From NCBI RefSeq assembly GCF_018882125.1, contig NZ_JACVOZ010000001.1:372001-436000 (forward strand): a stretch of DNA of 64,000 nucleotides, given 5' to 3'. The number at the start of each line of letters is the position of its first letter. The first letter of the stretch is position 1. Shown here in pieces: positions 19,519 to 28,297 of the stretch. Origin of the DNA: Polynucleobacter sp. AP-Melu-500A-A1 (GTDB taxonomy: Bacteria > Pseudomonadota > Gammaproteobacteria > Burkholderiales > Burkholderiaceae). The notes under the pieces were generated by a model, which was not told where the DNA came from, ran no database searches, and worked only from the letters and a program-made list of their open reading frames with translations. Made by a program: the position numbers and the translations under genes.

Positions 19519-20238
19519 TTAAGGCGTAGGCAGTCTAAGGTGCTGCGCAGCAAATGAGAGCGCTTCGATAGAATATGGTGCATTCACTGGTTTTTGGAGC
19601 GATTCTGGCAGAGTAGGAATACACCCCAAAAAAGGAATGGGTATTTTGGATTTGAGCGTTTGAATATTTTCTTGAAGTAGGGGCATTTCTGTTGATAAGC
19701 TATTGGCAATCCAGCCAGCGATCTTTATGTGGCGCGATTTAATGGCCTCATAAGTAAGAAGGGCATGATTAATACAACCTAATCTCATACCTACAACGAT
19801 GATGATTGGTAGATCCAAGTTTTGCGCCAAATCATCAAGACCTTCTTGCGCATTGAGTGGAACTAAAAAGCCACCAGCACCTTCAACAATAACAACGTCG
19901 CCATGCTTGCAAACCTCTTGATAAGATTTGGTAATGGTTTCAAGACTTAAGTGCAGCTGCTGTTTTTCAGCTGCAAGATGGGGAGCTGCGGCCATATTTA
20001 GTAGATAAGGACAAAGATCTAATTTGTCATGCTCTAGATTTGAAGCAATGCGTAAGGTTTCGACATCTTCATTAAGACACCTGCCTTGGACATCTTGGTA
20101 GCATCCAGCTGCTACAGGTTTAAAGCCTAAGGCTCTCATTCCTGCTGCACGCAGCTTCAAAATCAGAGCGCCAGATACTAAAGTTTTACCAACTTCAGTA
20201 TCTGTACCAGTAACAAAATATCCTTTAACTAAACTCAT
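19519..20238 (-). CDS. bioD: Dethiobiotin synthetase
   Basis: ATP-dependent carboxylation of 7,8-diaminopelargonate to dethiobiotin. P-loop GTDTEVGKT (11-19), the substrate loop KPVAAGC, the VEGAGGFLVPL switch and the IANSL nucleotide-specificity segment are present. 239 residues. It overlaps bioF by 4 bases (ATGA), the last of the bioA-bioF-bioD run. Confidence 0.96.
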   Translation of the reverse strand: MSLVKGYFVTGTDTEVGKTLVSGALILKLRAAGMRALGFKPVAAGCYQDVQGRCLNEDVETLRIASNLEHDKLDLCPYLLNMAAAPHLAAEKQQLHLSLETITKSYQEVCKHGDVVIVEGAGGFLVPLNAQEGLDDLAQNLDLPIIIVVGMRLGCINHALLTYEAIKSRHIKIAGWIANSLSTEMPLLQENIQTLKSKIPIPFLGCIPTLPESLQKPVNAPYSIEALSFAAQHLRLPTP

Positions 20239-21467
20239 GATGCGCTTGTCATTGCTTCTTGCTCAATCGTCTTTAGGGTACGAATCAGTTGACGCAAATC
20301 ATCAGCGCTATGGGTGGCTGAGAAGGTAATGCGTAAGCGTGCACTTCCTGCTGGTACTGTAGGCGGACGAATTGCCGGAATCCAGTATCCAGCCTTATCC
20401 AGCAAGCTTGATGCGAATAGAGCATTGGCATTACTACCCAAAATAACGGGCTGAATTGGTGTGCAAGAAGATGTTTTTTGCCATTGAGAAAAAATCATTT
20501 CTTCATGCCAAATATCAATGAGTTGGGCTAGCTGTGCACGGCGCCGTCTACCCTCTTCGCCTTCGATCATCTCAAGACTTTTGAGAAGTGCGTGGGCAAT
20601 CGCTGGAGGTGTAGCTGTGCTGTAGATATAAGGCCGACCTTTTTGAATAAGCCACTCAATAAAAAATTCTTGTGCACAAATAAAGGCGCCGCTGATGCCT
20701 GCTGCTTTGCCAAGAGTACCAATGTAAACAATCCGATCAGAGTTCAGCTTTTCTTGTTCCAAAATACCATGGCCTTGTTCTCCTAAAACACCAAAGCCAT
20801 GAGCATCATCAATCAATAACAGCGCATCAAATTCTTCAGCAATTTTTAATAATGCTGGTACTGGTGCAATATCACCATCCATGCTAAAAACACCATCAGT
20901 CACAATGATCTTTAAAGGCCTTGAGTCTTTTTGAAGATCTGCCCTTAAAGAATCTAGTTGCTGGTGATCAAACAGCGTAATGGAAGCTTTGTTTTGAGCG
21001 CTCGCTAAGCGAACCCCGTCGATGAGGGATGCATGATTTAGTTTGGCAGAATAAATACTTGCCTCTCCTGCTTGCCCCAGTCTTACAAGACCAGTAATTG
21101 CTGTGAGATTGGCTAGATAGCCTGTACTAAAAAATAATGCGCGTGCTTTAGGGATATGGTGACTCTGAAACGCTGCCAACTTTTTTTCTAATGACTCATG
21201 GGCAATGTTATGACCACTGATTAAGTGGGAGGCGCCACTTCCTGCGCCATATAGATGTGCACCCTCAGACAGTGCGCTGATTAGACCCGGGTGATTGGCA
21301 AAGCCCAGATAGTCATTACTGCAAAAAGCAGTTAATTCTCGTCCGTTGACTGTTGTCTTGATATCGCAAGCTGTGTCAGTGATACGTAACTTACGCCTCA
21401 GTAATTGCATGTCTAAATCTGCAATTTGTTTTTCTGCCATGCTCAAAGCATTAAACGAATGCGTCAT
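20235..21467 (-). CDS. bioF: 8-amino-7-oxononanoate synthase
   Basis: PLP enzyme joining pimeloyl thioester with alanine. It has FCSNDYLGFANHP, GAGSGASHLISGHN, LIDDAHGFGVLG (cofactor-binding Asp and His) and the PLP lysine in GTLGKAAG. 410 residues, slightly longer than the E. coli enzyme. It overlaps bioA and bioD by 4 bases each. Confidence 0.96.
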   Translation of the reverse strand: MTHSFNALSMAEKQIADLDMQLLRRKLRITDTACDIKTTVNGRELTAFCSNDYLGFANHPGLISALSEGAHLYGAGSGASHLISGHNIAHESLEKKLAAFQSHHIPKARALFFSTGYLANLTAITGLVRLGQAGEASIYSAKLNHASLIDGVRLASAQNKASITLFDHQQLDSLRADLQKDSRPLKIIVTDGVFSMDGDIAPVPALLKIAEEFDALLLIDDAHGFGVLGEQGHGILEQEKLNSDRIVYIGTLGKAAGISGAFICAQEFFIEWLIQKGRPYIYSTATPPAIAHALLKSLEMIEGEEGRRRRAQLAQLIDIWHEEMIFSQWQKTSSCTPIQPVILGSNANALFASSLLDKAGYWIPAIRPPTVPAGSARLRITFSATHSADDLRQLIRTLKTIEQEAMTSAS

Positions 21468-22810
21468 GACAAAACTTGTTCGAGTGCTATGGCAACATTT
21501 TTACCCATTTGCATTACTTCATCTGTGCTGAGGATATAAGGCGGCATAACGTAGATGGTATTACCGATCGGTCTAATTAATAAACCTTGATCAATGCATG
21601 CAGAAAACATATGGCGCGCAAAAGTTTTAGGATATTTTAGGAAACTTGCTTTTATATCAAAAGCCAAAATCATGCCTTGCTGGCGCCAATGTTCAATGCG
21701 CTCATCCCCTTTAGCCCACGCAAAAGCATTTGCTAAATCAGCAGATCGCACTTGATTTTTTTCTAATACTTTTTCAGTTTCAAATATCTCAAGACAGGCA
21801 AGCGCAGCGGCACACGCTAGTGGGTTGCCGGTATAAGAGTGGGAGTGTAAAAATCCCTGTTTTGTTTCTTCGCTATAAAATGCCTGATAGATTTTTTCCG
21901 TTGTAAGGCATAGGGAAAGCGGCAGATACCCACCACTAATTCCTTTGGAAAGCGTCAGGAAGTCAGGCCAAATCTGAGCCTGCTCGCAAGCGAAAAATGT
22001 GCCGGTACGTCCGCAACCTACTGCGATCTCATCTGCAATTAAGTGAATACTGAAGCGATTACAGAGCGCCCGTACTAAGCGAAGATATTCTGGTGAATAC
22101 ATTGCCATCTGTCCTGCACATTGCACCAGAGGCTCAACAATGATGGCAGCAATATTTTCATGTTCTTTTGTAAAAAGAATTTCTAACTCTGCTGCGGCTT
22201 GTTTAGCAATATCTTCTGCAGACTCTCCCGATTTGGCTTTGCGAGCATCTGGAGATGAAACAGTAAAGACATCTTGTAAGAGAGAGCCATAGGCCTCACG
22301 AAAAATAGCAACATCGGTAACGGCCAATGCACCAAGTGTTTCACCGTGGTAGCCATTTTGAAGGCAAACGAATTTTTTCTTTTGAGGCTTTTGATTGAGC
22401 ATCCAATAGTGATGACTCATCTTGAGCGCAATCTCTACTGCAGAGGCGCCGTCTGAAGCATAAAAAACGTGACCTAAATTGCCATGTGTCAGCGCTGATA
22501 ATTTTTCCGAAAGTTCAACTACTGGCTGGTGGGTGAATCCAGCGAGCATCACGTGTTCAATTTTTTCTAGTTGCTTAGTGATGGCTAGATTGATGCGAGG
22601 ATTGGCATGGCCAAATAAGTTTGTCCACCATGAACTAATGCAATCAAGTAGGGCATTACCATTTTCGTCATAAAGCCAAGGCCCTTTTCCGCTAGCAATG
22701 GCAACCAATGGAAAAGATTCGTGCTGCTTCATCTGGGTGCAAGGGTGCCAAACAGCAGCCAAACTGCGATCAACGAGCGATGATTGATTTAGATCGGAAA
22801 TAAGCTTCAT
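21464..22810 (-). CDS. bioA: Adenosylmethionine-8-amino-7-oxononanoate aminotransferase
   Basis: Class III PLP aminotransferase of 448 residues that converts KAPA to DAPA with S-adenosylmethionine as amino donor. WHPCTQMKQHE, DCISSWWTNLFGH, GYHGETLGAL, the cofactor Asp in HLIADEIAVGCGRTG and the PLP lysine in LSKGISGGYLPL are all typical of BioA. First gene of the minus-strand biotin operon, divergent from bioB across 89 bases. Confidence 0.96.
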   Translation of the reverse strand: MKLISDLNQSSLVDRSLAAVWHPCTQMKQHESFPLVAIASGKGPWLYDENGNALLDCISSWWTNLFGHANPRINLAITKQLEKIEHVMLAGFTHQPVVELSEKLSALTHGNLGHVFYASDGASAVEIALKMSHHYWMLNQKPQKKKFVCLQNGYHGETLGALAVTDVAIFREAYGSLLQDVFTVSSPDARKAKSGESAEDIAKQAAAELEILFTKEHENIAAIIVEPLVQCAGQMAMYSPEYLRLVRALCNRFSIHLIADEIAVGCGRTGTFFACEQAQIWPDFLTLSKGISGGYLPLSLCLTTEKIYQAFYSEETKQGFLHSHSYTGNPLACAAALACLEIFETEKVLEKNQVRSADLANAFAWAKGDERIEHWRQQGMILAFDIKASFLKYPKTFARHMFSACIDQGLLIRPIGNTIYVMPPYILSTDEVMQMGKNVAIALEQVLS

Positions 22811-22899
22811 GTTTGGTATTTGACCACTAGTTTTTACTAAATTAGGCCTGTATCTGTTATGTTTATGGCTTGAATTGACCTATTTTCTGGAATTTACCC
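22811..22899. promoter_or_regulatory. bioA/bioB divergent promoter region
   Basis: This 89-bp gap must carry start signals for bioAFD (minus) and bioB (plus). It is AT-rich, with TTGACC (22821) and several TA-rich stretches. I see neither a BirA-type operator (TTGTAAACC with a 16-base spacer and its inverse) nor a BioR-type palindrome, so the regulator is unknown. Confidence 0.5.
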
Positions 22900-23937
22900 A
22901 TGCTGGATACCCAAGCCTTAGAAAAACCCCTCACTCTAGTGAAGTCTCAAGCGAATGTACGTAAAGAGGTGGATGCATCTGGAGCATGGTCAGTTGCACA
23001 AATAGAAGCCCTATTCAATCTCCCTTTTAATGAATTGATGCTCAAAGCCCAGGAGACCCATAAGGCTTATTTTCCTGAGGGCGATGTGGAGCTGGCTACT
23101 TTGTTATCCATCAAGACTGGCGGGTGTCCAGAGGATTGTGGCTATTGCCCACAAGCGGCCCGTTATGACACAGATGTCAAAGCGCAAAAATTGATGGGCT
23201 TAGAGGAGGTGCTTGAGGCCGCTAAAGCTGCTAAGGCCGCTGGTTCAAACCGCTTTTGTATGGGGGCTGCTTGGCGCGAGCCCAAGGATCGTGACATTGA
23301 GAAGGTTGCTGCCATGATCAAAGGTGTAAAAGCCCTGGGGCTGGAGACATGCGCCACCTTGGGGATGTTAGAGGCTGAGCAGGCTGTGGCATTGCAAGAA
23401 GCTGGTTTAGATTTTTATAACCACAACCTAGATACCAGCGAAGACTTTTATCGCTCTGTAATTTCTACTCGTGGCTATCAGGAGCGTTTGGACACAATCT
23501 CCAATGTTCGTGCTGCAGGTATGTCTGTTTGCTGCGGCGGTATTGTAGGTATGGGCGAATCTCGTGAACAACGCGCTGCCTTTTTAGCCCGTTTGGCTAA
23601 TTTGAGCCCTTATCCGGAGTCCGTTCCTATTAACCACTTAGTACCGGTTGCCGGCACACCTTTGGCCGATCAAAAACCTTTGGATCCACTAGAGTTTGTA
23701 AGAACTATTGCAGTTGCGCGGATTACTATGCCTAAAGCGCGAGTGCGTTTATCTGCCGGGCGTCAGGAATTAGGACGCGCAGTTCAGGCAATGTGCTTTT
23801 TGGCGGGCGCCAACTCAATTTTTTATGGTGAGCAACTACTCACTACCGGTAATCCTGAGGCGGAACAAGACCGCGCGCTCTTGGCTGAACTTGGTTTAAA
23901 AACCAAACAAAGTTGTAAGGCCGAGGTTTTGGTCTAA
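22900..23937 (+). CDS. bioB: Biotin synthase
   Basis: Radical SAM enzyme inserting sulfur into dethiobiotin. The radical-SAM cysteines are C76, C80 and C83 ([12 protein letters not shown]), and the [2Fe-2S] ligands and Arg lie further on ([32 protein letters not shown]). 345 residues. Divergent from bioA; coq7 follows 5 bases later and probably shares the transcript. Confidence 0.98.
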   Translation: MLDTQALEKPLTLVKSQANVRKEVDASGAWSVAQIEALFNLPFNELMLKAQETHKAYFPEGDVELATLLSIKTGGCPEDCGYCPQAARYDTDVKAQKLMGLEEVLEAAKAAKAAGSNRFCMGAAWREPKDRDIEKVAAMIKGVKALGLETCATLGMLEAEQAVALQEAGLDFYNHNLDTSEDFYRSVISTRGYQERLDTISNVRAAGMSVCCGGIVGMGESREQRAAFLARLANLSPYPESVPINHLVPVAGTPLADQKPLDPLEFVRTIAVARITMPKARVRLSAGRQELGRAVQAMCFLAGANSIFYGEQLLTTGNPEAEQDRALLAELGLKTKQSCKAEVLV

Positions 23938-23942
23938 TTTTT

Positions 23943-24578
23943 ATGTCTATGTCCCCAATAGATCGCCTAGTTATTGAGTTTGATACAGCATTACGTTCAG
24001 TGCTTGGTGGCGCTCATGCTCAACGCACCATCCCCGGTTCTGAGATCAATTCAAATTCAGTTTTGGATACCCAAGAGCGTAAGCATGCTGCTGGTTTAAT
24101 GCGCGTGAATCATGTGGGCGAAGTTTGTGCACAGGCGCTCTATCAATCCCAAAAATTAGTGGCCCGAAATCCGCAAATTCAGGAGATGTTAAGTCACTCA
24201 GGGCAAGAAGAAATGGATCATCTTGCATGGTGTGAAACGCGCCTTCAGGAACTTGGTTCCCACACAAGCTATCTCAATCCTTTTTGGTATGCTGGTTCCT
24301 TTGCGATCGGCTTGGCAGCTGGCTTAGCGGGCGATAAGTGGAGTTTAGGTTTTGTTGCCGAGACCGAAAAGCAAGTTGAAAATCATCTTGAGAGTCATCT
24401 TGAAAAATTACCTCAAGAAGATCAACGCTCACGCGCAATTGTTGAACAAATGCGAATTGATGAAATGGAGCATGGACAAGCGGCATTACTAGCAGGCGGA
24501 GTAGCGCTACCAAAGCCAGTTCAAAAAATGATGCAATTAATGTCCAAAGTGATGACTAAAACAGCATACAAAATTTAA
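23943..24578 (+). CDS. coq7: Demethoxyubiquinone hydroxylase, Coq7 family
   Basis: Di-iron monooxygenase for the penultimate hydroxylation in ubiquinone synthesis. The six iron ligands appear in order: Glu in NHVGEVCAQALY, the ExxH in EEMDHLAW, Glu in ETEKQVENH, and the ExxH in DEMEHGQAAL. 211 residues, membrane-associated through the GLAAGLAGDKWSLGF region. It sits 5 bases after bioB. Many Burkholderiales use Coq7 rather than UbiF for this step. Confidence 0.95.
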   Translation: MSMSPIDRLVIEFDTALRSVLGGAHAQRTIPGSEINSNSVLDTQERKHAAGLMRVNHVGEVCAQALYQSQKLVARNPQIQEMLSHSGQEEMDHLAWCETRLQELGSHTSYLNPFWYAGSFAIGLAAGLAGDKWSLGFVAETEKQVENHLESHLEKLPQEDQRSRAIVEQMRIDEMEHGQAALLAGGVALPKPVQKMMQLMSKVMTKTAYKI

Positions 24579-24817
24579 ACGCCAAAATAGCTAATCAAAA
24601 ATCAATTTACTATTTATTTAGATATATTTTTATTAACAGAACTGTTTTTAAACACAGTATATTTATACATTATCTAGCTCTATAGCTAAGATCTATTCTT
24701 AAGTATATTTTCCAAGCCCTTGTTTTAAGTGACTTTTTTAATATCATCATTTTGTGAACACATGGCGCTAAGTGTTTGTAAACGCTAGAGAATTTCCTAA
24801 AAAATGCCCAAAAACAC
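24579..24817. other. AT-rich intergenic region upstream of the dcw promoter
   Basis: No coding frame, tRNA or clear terminator is seen in these 239 bases, which are markedly richer in A and T than the surroundings. Two imperfect inverted repeats are visible: CTGTTTTTAAACACAG near 24642 and TAGCTCTATAGCTA near 24673. An UP-element or upstream regulator-binding role for the dcw promoter is possible but unproven. Confidence 0.4.
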
Positions 24818-24871
24818 TTGACCCCCCATTAACGATCCTCTAAAGTGGGAGGAAGTGTGAAAAAGTGGGGT
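24818..24871 (+). promoter_or_regulatory. dcw promoter with three MraZ-type operator boxes
   Basis: A promoter TTGACC-17-TAAAGT (24818-24823 and 24841-24846) is followed by three direct repeats at exactly 10-base intervals: GTGGGA (24845), GTGTGA (24855) and GTGGGG (24865). MraZ is known to bind TGGGN repeats separated by 5 bases upstream of its own gene. The last box doubles as the ribosome-binding site. The middle box deviates by one base (TGTGA). The promoter call is by eye; the repeat spacing is plain. Confidence 0.75.
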
Positions 24872-24876
24872 AATTG

Positions 24877-25305
24877 GTGTTTCAAGGTGCGTCAGCTCTC
24901 AATTTAGATGCAAAAGGCCGGATGTCTGTTCCAGCCAAGCATCGTGACGCCTTGTTAGTTCAAGGTGAGGGCCGTATCACGCTGACAAAACACCCCGATG
25001 GTTGTTTGCTGCTCTTTCCAAGACCTGAATGGGAGACTTTCAGATCTAGAGTTGCCCAATTACCAATGGATGCGCATTGGTGGCGCAGAATTTTTCTTGG
25101 TAATGCTGCTGAGCTTGATTTGGATACTGCTGGTCGTATTTTGGTGAGCCCTGAATTACGTACAGCTGCAGGTATCGAAAAAGAAGTCATTCTGCTGGGC
25201 ATGGGTAGTCATTTGGAACTGTGGGATGCGGCAACATACGCTGCAAAAGAACAGGCTGCGATTGCACAAGGCATGCCTGAAGCACTAAAGCAATTTAATT
25301 TTTGA
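24877..25305 (+). CDS. mraZ: Transcriptional regulator MraZ
   Basis: Two SpoVT/AbrB-like repeats form a ring-shaped DNA-binding protein that represses the dcw cluster. Both repeats are visible: [18 protein letters not shown] and [19 protein letters not shown] take the GTG at 24877, which gives an N-terminus (M)FQGAS aligned with other MraZ proteins and a GGGG ribosome site 6 bases upstream; TTG at 24874 would add one residue. 142 residues. First gene of the division and cell-wall cluster. Confidence 0.95.
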   Translation: MFQGASALNLDAKGRMSVPAKHRDALLVQGEGRITLTKHPDGCLLLFPRPEWETFRSRVAQLPMDAHWWRRIFLGNAAELDLDTAGRILVSPELRTAAGIEKEVILLGMGSHLELWDAATYAAKEQAAIAQGMPEALKQFNF

Positions 25306-25317
25306 TGACAGGGTGCC

Positions 25318-26268
25318 ATGAACATAACTCATCGCCCAGTGTTACTGGCCGAGGCGGTGACGGCGCTAATCAGCGGGCCACTCCTTCAAAAACCAGATAC
25401 GGCAAAAAATATTTTGCTAATCGATGGAACATTTGGACGCGGTGGTCATACTCAAGCCTTACTAAAGCAATTGCCAGCATCAGCGCAGATGATTTCCTTC
25501 GACAAGGATTTGGATGCGATTGCAGTAGCTCAGCAGATCAACGATCCACGTCTGAAAATCGTGCACGACAGTTTTGCGCAAATGGATCAGTACGCAGAGC
25601 CAGCGACAGTCGATGGAATTTTATTGGATCTAGGAATCAGTTCGCCTCAGGTAGACGTGGCACATCGCGGTTTTTCATTTCGTCGCGAAGGTCCGCTCGA
25701 TATGCGTATGAACACGGATCATGGCTTAACGGCTGCACAGTGGTTAGAGCAAGCATCGCCAGAGGAAATCACCTACGTGATTAAGACTTACGGAGAAGAG
25801 CGTTTTGCATTTCAAATTGCGAAGGCTATTGTGGTCAAGCGTGAAGAAGGTTTGTCACCACAAACTACGACTCAACTTGCTAGTCTAGTGGCCAGCGTAG
25901 TGCGAACACGTGAAGCTGGACAAGATCCAGCTACTAGAACTTTTCAAGCATTACGAATTTTTATCAATCGCGAGTTAGAAGATTTGGAGCTAGGTTTGAA
26001 AGCTGCTCTACGATTGTTAAAACCAGGTGCTAGATTAGCGGTAATTAGTTTTCACTCCCTAGAAGACCGTATCGTGAAGCAATTTTTACAAGCCCATTCC
26101 AAGGTAGATGTGCCTCGAGGCTTACCGGTGCGTGAAAAAGATTTGCCACAAAGCGCCTTAGAAATCATCGGGCGCGTTAAACCCAGTGATGCAGAGGTCA
26201 TGGAAAATCCTCGTGCTCGCTCAGCAATCATGCGCATAGCAGAAAAGCGCATGGAGGTGGATGCATGA
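25318..26268 (+). CDS. rsmH: 16S rRNA (cytosine-1402-N4)-methyltransferase
   Basis: Methylates C1402 in the ribosomal P site. [10 protein letters not shown] at the N-terminus, the SAM loop [25 protein letters not shown] with [15 protein letters not shown], and [12 protein letters not shown] near the C-terminus are all diagnostic of RsmH/MraW. 316 residues. It starts 12 bases after mraZ and overlaps ftsL by 4 bases. Confidence 0.97.
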   Translation: MNITHRPVLLAEAVTALISGPLLQKPDTAKNILLIDGTFGRGGHTQALLKQLPASAQMISFDKDLDAIAVAQQINDPRLKIVHDSFAQMDQYAEPATVDGILLDLGISSPQVDVAHRGFSFRREGPLDMRMNTDHGLTAAQWLEQASPEEITYVIKTYGEERFAFQIAKAIVVKREEGLSPQTTTQLASLVASVVRTREAGQDPATRTFQALRIFINRELEDLELGLKAALRLLKPGARLAVISFHSLEDRIVKQFLQAHSKVDVPRGLPVREKDLPQSALEIIGRVKPSDAEVMENPRARSAIMRIAEKRMEVDA

Positions 26269-26531
26269 ATCGCGCCACGCTAACTTTACTTGCCTTGTTA
26301 TTAATTTGCGCGCTCTCACTAGTAGCTGCTCAGCAACGGGCACGTAAATTATTCCTTGCTCAGGAGCAGGCCCAAATTGAAGAGCGAAAGTTAAATCAAG
26401 AATGGCTACGTTTGGAATATGAGCAGCGCAACCTTTCTAAGTCTGCACGGATTCGTGATGTAGCACGCAATCAACTACGTATGTCACCGATTTCTCCTGA
26501 ACGTACTTTGTACTTGAGAGAGGTCAAATGA
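26265..26531 (+). CDS. ftsL: Cell division protein FtsL
   Basis: Small bitopic divisome protein of 88 residues: a hydrophobic segment at 4-22 followed by a periplasmic coiled coil ([19 protein letters not shown]... with heptad hydrophobics) and a conserved short end. It pairs with FtsB and bridges to FtsQ and FtsWI. It was identified by position between rsmH and ftsI as much as by sequence, as the family is poorly conserved. ATGA overlaps on both sides. Confidence 0.92.
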   Translation: MNRATLTLLALLLICALSLVAAQQRARKLFLAQEQAQIEERKLNQEWLRLEYEQRNLSKSARIRDVARNQLRMSPISPERTLYLREVK

Positions 26532-28297
26532 GACCCGTAGGATTTTCGACATCCCCTAATTTAGTTTTGCGTCTGCCAATGTGGCGGTCGCGCTTAATGC
26601 TATTCCTCTTATTCTTTGTCTTTATGTTGCTACTGATCCGCGCCTTTTGGATTCAGGGTCCAGGAAATGCATTTTATGAAGCTAAAGGCATACGGGGTAC
26701 TCAGCGTGAATTAGAGCTACCCGCTAGCCGTGGAAAAATTTTGGATCGTAATGGTCAGGTCATTGCTACCAGTTTGGAAGCAAAGTCTGTGATTGCCTAT
26801 AACGATACGGTGCCAGATGATCTATCTGCCGAGAAAGTAAAAAGCTTGGCCAATCTCTTGCAGATTAGTGAATCAGAGTTGCGTAAGAAACTCAAAGAAG
26901 AGCGTAAGCAAATTTTCTTAAAGCGTCAGGTCGATCCGGCAGTTGCACAACAAATAAAACTATTAGAAATTCCAGGCATTGGTTTAAATAATGAATATCG
27001 TCGCTTTTACCCAGAAGGGGAGGCGATGGCTCACGTCGTTGGTTTTACTAACGTAAACGATAAGGGTCAGGAGGGCATGGAGCTTTCCAGAGAGAAAGAG
27101 CTTGCCGGCCATCCAGGGCAAAGAAGGGTAGTAGTAGATCGTCTTGGCCGAGTAGTAGAGGAGATGGCGATTTTGCAGCTGCCACAAAACGGTAAAGACT
27201 TAAATTTATCGATAGATAGCAAGATTCAATTTCTTGCCTATAACGCTGTGAAGAATGCAGTTGAGCAACATCATGCAAAAGCTGGTGGTGCTGTAGTGCT
27301 TGATACGCAGACTGGTGAAATCTTAGCGTTAGCAAATTACCCCAGCTACAACCCAAATGATCGTAAATATTTAACGGGCGAACAATTACGTAATCGTGTC
27401 TTGACAGATACCTTTGAGCCAGGCTCAACAATGAAGCCATTTACGGTTTCATTGGCCCTGGAAAAAGGTCAAGTGCAACCAAACACGCAAATGGTTATTG
27501 GAGCGAAATATTTAATAGGACCTAAGCCCATTACCGATACCCATCCTTATGGAGTCCTCACTGTTGCACAAATTATTCAGAAGTCTAGCAATATTGGTAC
27601 AGCCAAGTTGGCAATGAATACCAGTCCTCAAGAAATGTGGGAACTCTATACAGCAGCCGGTTTTGGCCAGGTTCCAAAGATTGGTTTCCCTGGCGCAGTT
27701 TCTGGCACATTGCATCCTTATAAAAAATGGGTCCCGACTGATCAAGCGCGTATTGCATTTGGTTATGGTGTTTCCGCTTCACTATTTCAGCTAGCACGTG
27801 CCTATACGATCTTTGCACGTGATGGTGAGTTAGTGCCATTGACGATTGAGCGTAGTCCAGAATTAAAAGCAGGTACACCAGTCATTTCTGCTAAGACAGC
27901 TATTGAGATGCGTAACATGCTTGAGACAGTGACCGAGCCAGGCGGAACTGCAATTAAGGCGCAAGCTGAAGGCTTTCGCGTTGGCGGAAAAACAGGTACA
28001 GCACACAAATTGGTAGGTAAGGCATACGGCAATAGATACCGGGCTTATTTTGCTGGCTTAGCACCAATAAGTGCTCCTCGAATAGTTGTTGCAGTGATGA
28101 TTGATGAGCCAACTGGTGGTAGCCATTACGGCGGTGACGTTGCAGCACCAGTCTTTTCTACTATTGTTAGTGAAACCCTTCACACTTTGAATGTGCTGCC
28201 TGATTCCAAAGTTAAGCAAATGGTATTGCAAGATAAAACGCCAGAAGAGATTCGCACAGCAAATGTACAAACCCAGCATGTGGTTCTGAAAAGATGA
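26528..28297 (+). CDS. ftsI: Peptidoglycan D,D-transpeptidase FtsI (PBP3)
   Basis: Class B penicillin-binding protein that crosslinks septal peptidoglycan. A single N-terminal membrane anchor (about 18-40), a pedestal domain beginning near LPASRGKILDRNG, and the transpeptidase motifs: catalytic serine in GSTMKPF (SxxK), SSN in QKSSNIGTAK, and KTGTAHK. 589 residues. Coupled to ftsL and murE by 4-base overlaps. Confidence 0.98.
   Translation: MRPVGFSTSPNLVLRLPMWRSRLMLFLLFFVFMLLLIRAFWIQGPGNAFYEAKGIRGTQRELELPASRGKILDRNGQVIATSLEAKSVIAYNDTVPDDLSAEKVKSLANLLQISESELRKKLKEERKQIFLKRQVDPAVAQQIKLLEIPGIGLNNEYRRFYPEGEAMAHVVGFTNVNDKGQEGMELSREKELAGHPGQRRVVVDRLGRVVEEMAILQLPQNGKDLNLSIDSKIQFLAYNAVKNAVEQHHAKAGGAVVLDTQTGEILALANYPSYNPNDRKYLTGEQLRNRVLTDTFEPGSTMKPFTVSLALEKGQVQPNTQMVIGAKYLIGPKPITDTHPYGVLTVAQIIQKSSNIGTAKLAMNTSPQEMWELYTAAGFGQVPKIGFPGAVSGTLHPYKKWVPTDQARIAFGYGVSASLFQLARAYTIFARDGELVPLTIERSPELKAGTPVISAKTAIEMRNMLETVTEPGGTAIKAQAEGFRVGGKTGTAHKLVGKAYGNRYRAYFAGLAPISAPRIVVAVMIDEPTGGSHYGGDVAAPVFSTIVSETLHTLNVLPDSKVKQMVLQDKTPEEIRTANVQTQHVVLKR

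Noticed and set aside
24579-24817. Possible origin or DnaA-box cluster in the AT-rich gap before mraZ
   Set aside because: No TTATCCACA-like boxes and no dnaA, dnaN or parA genes nearby.
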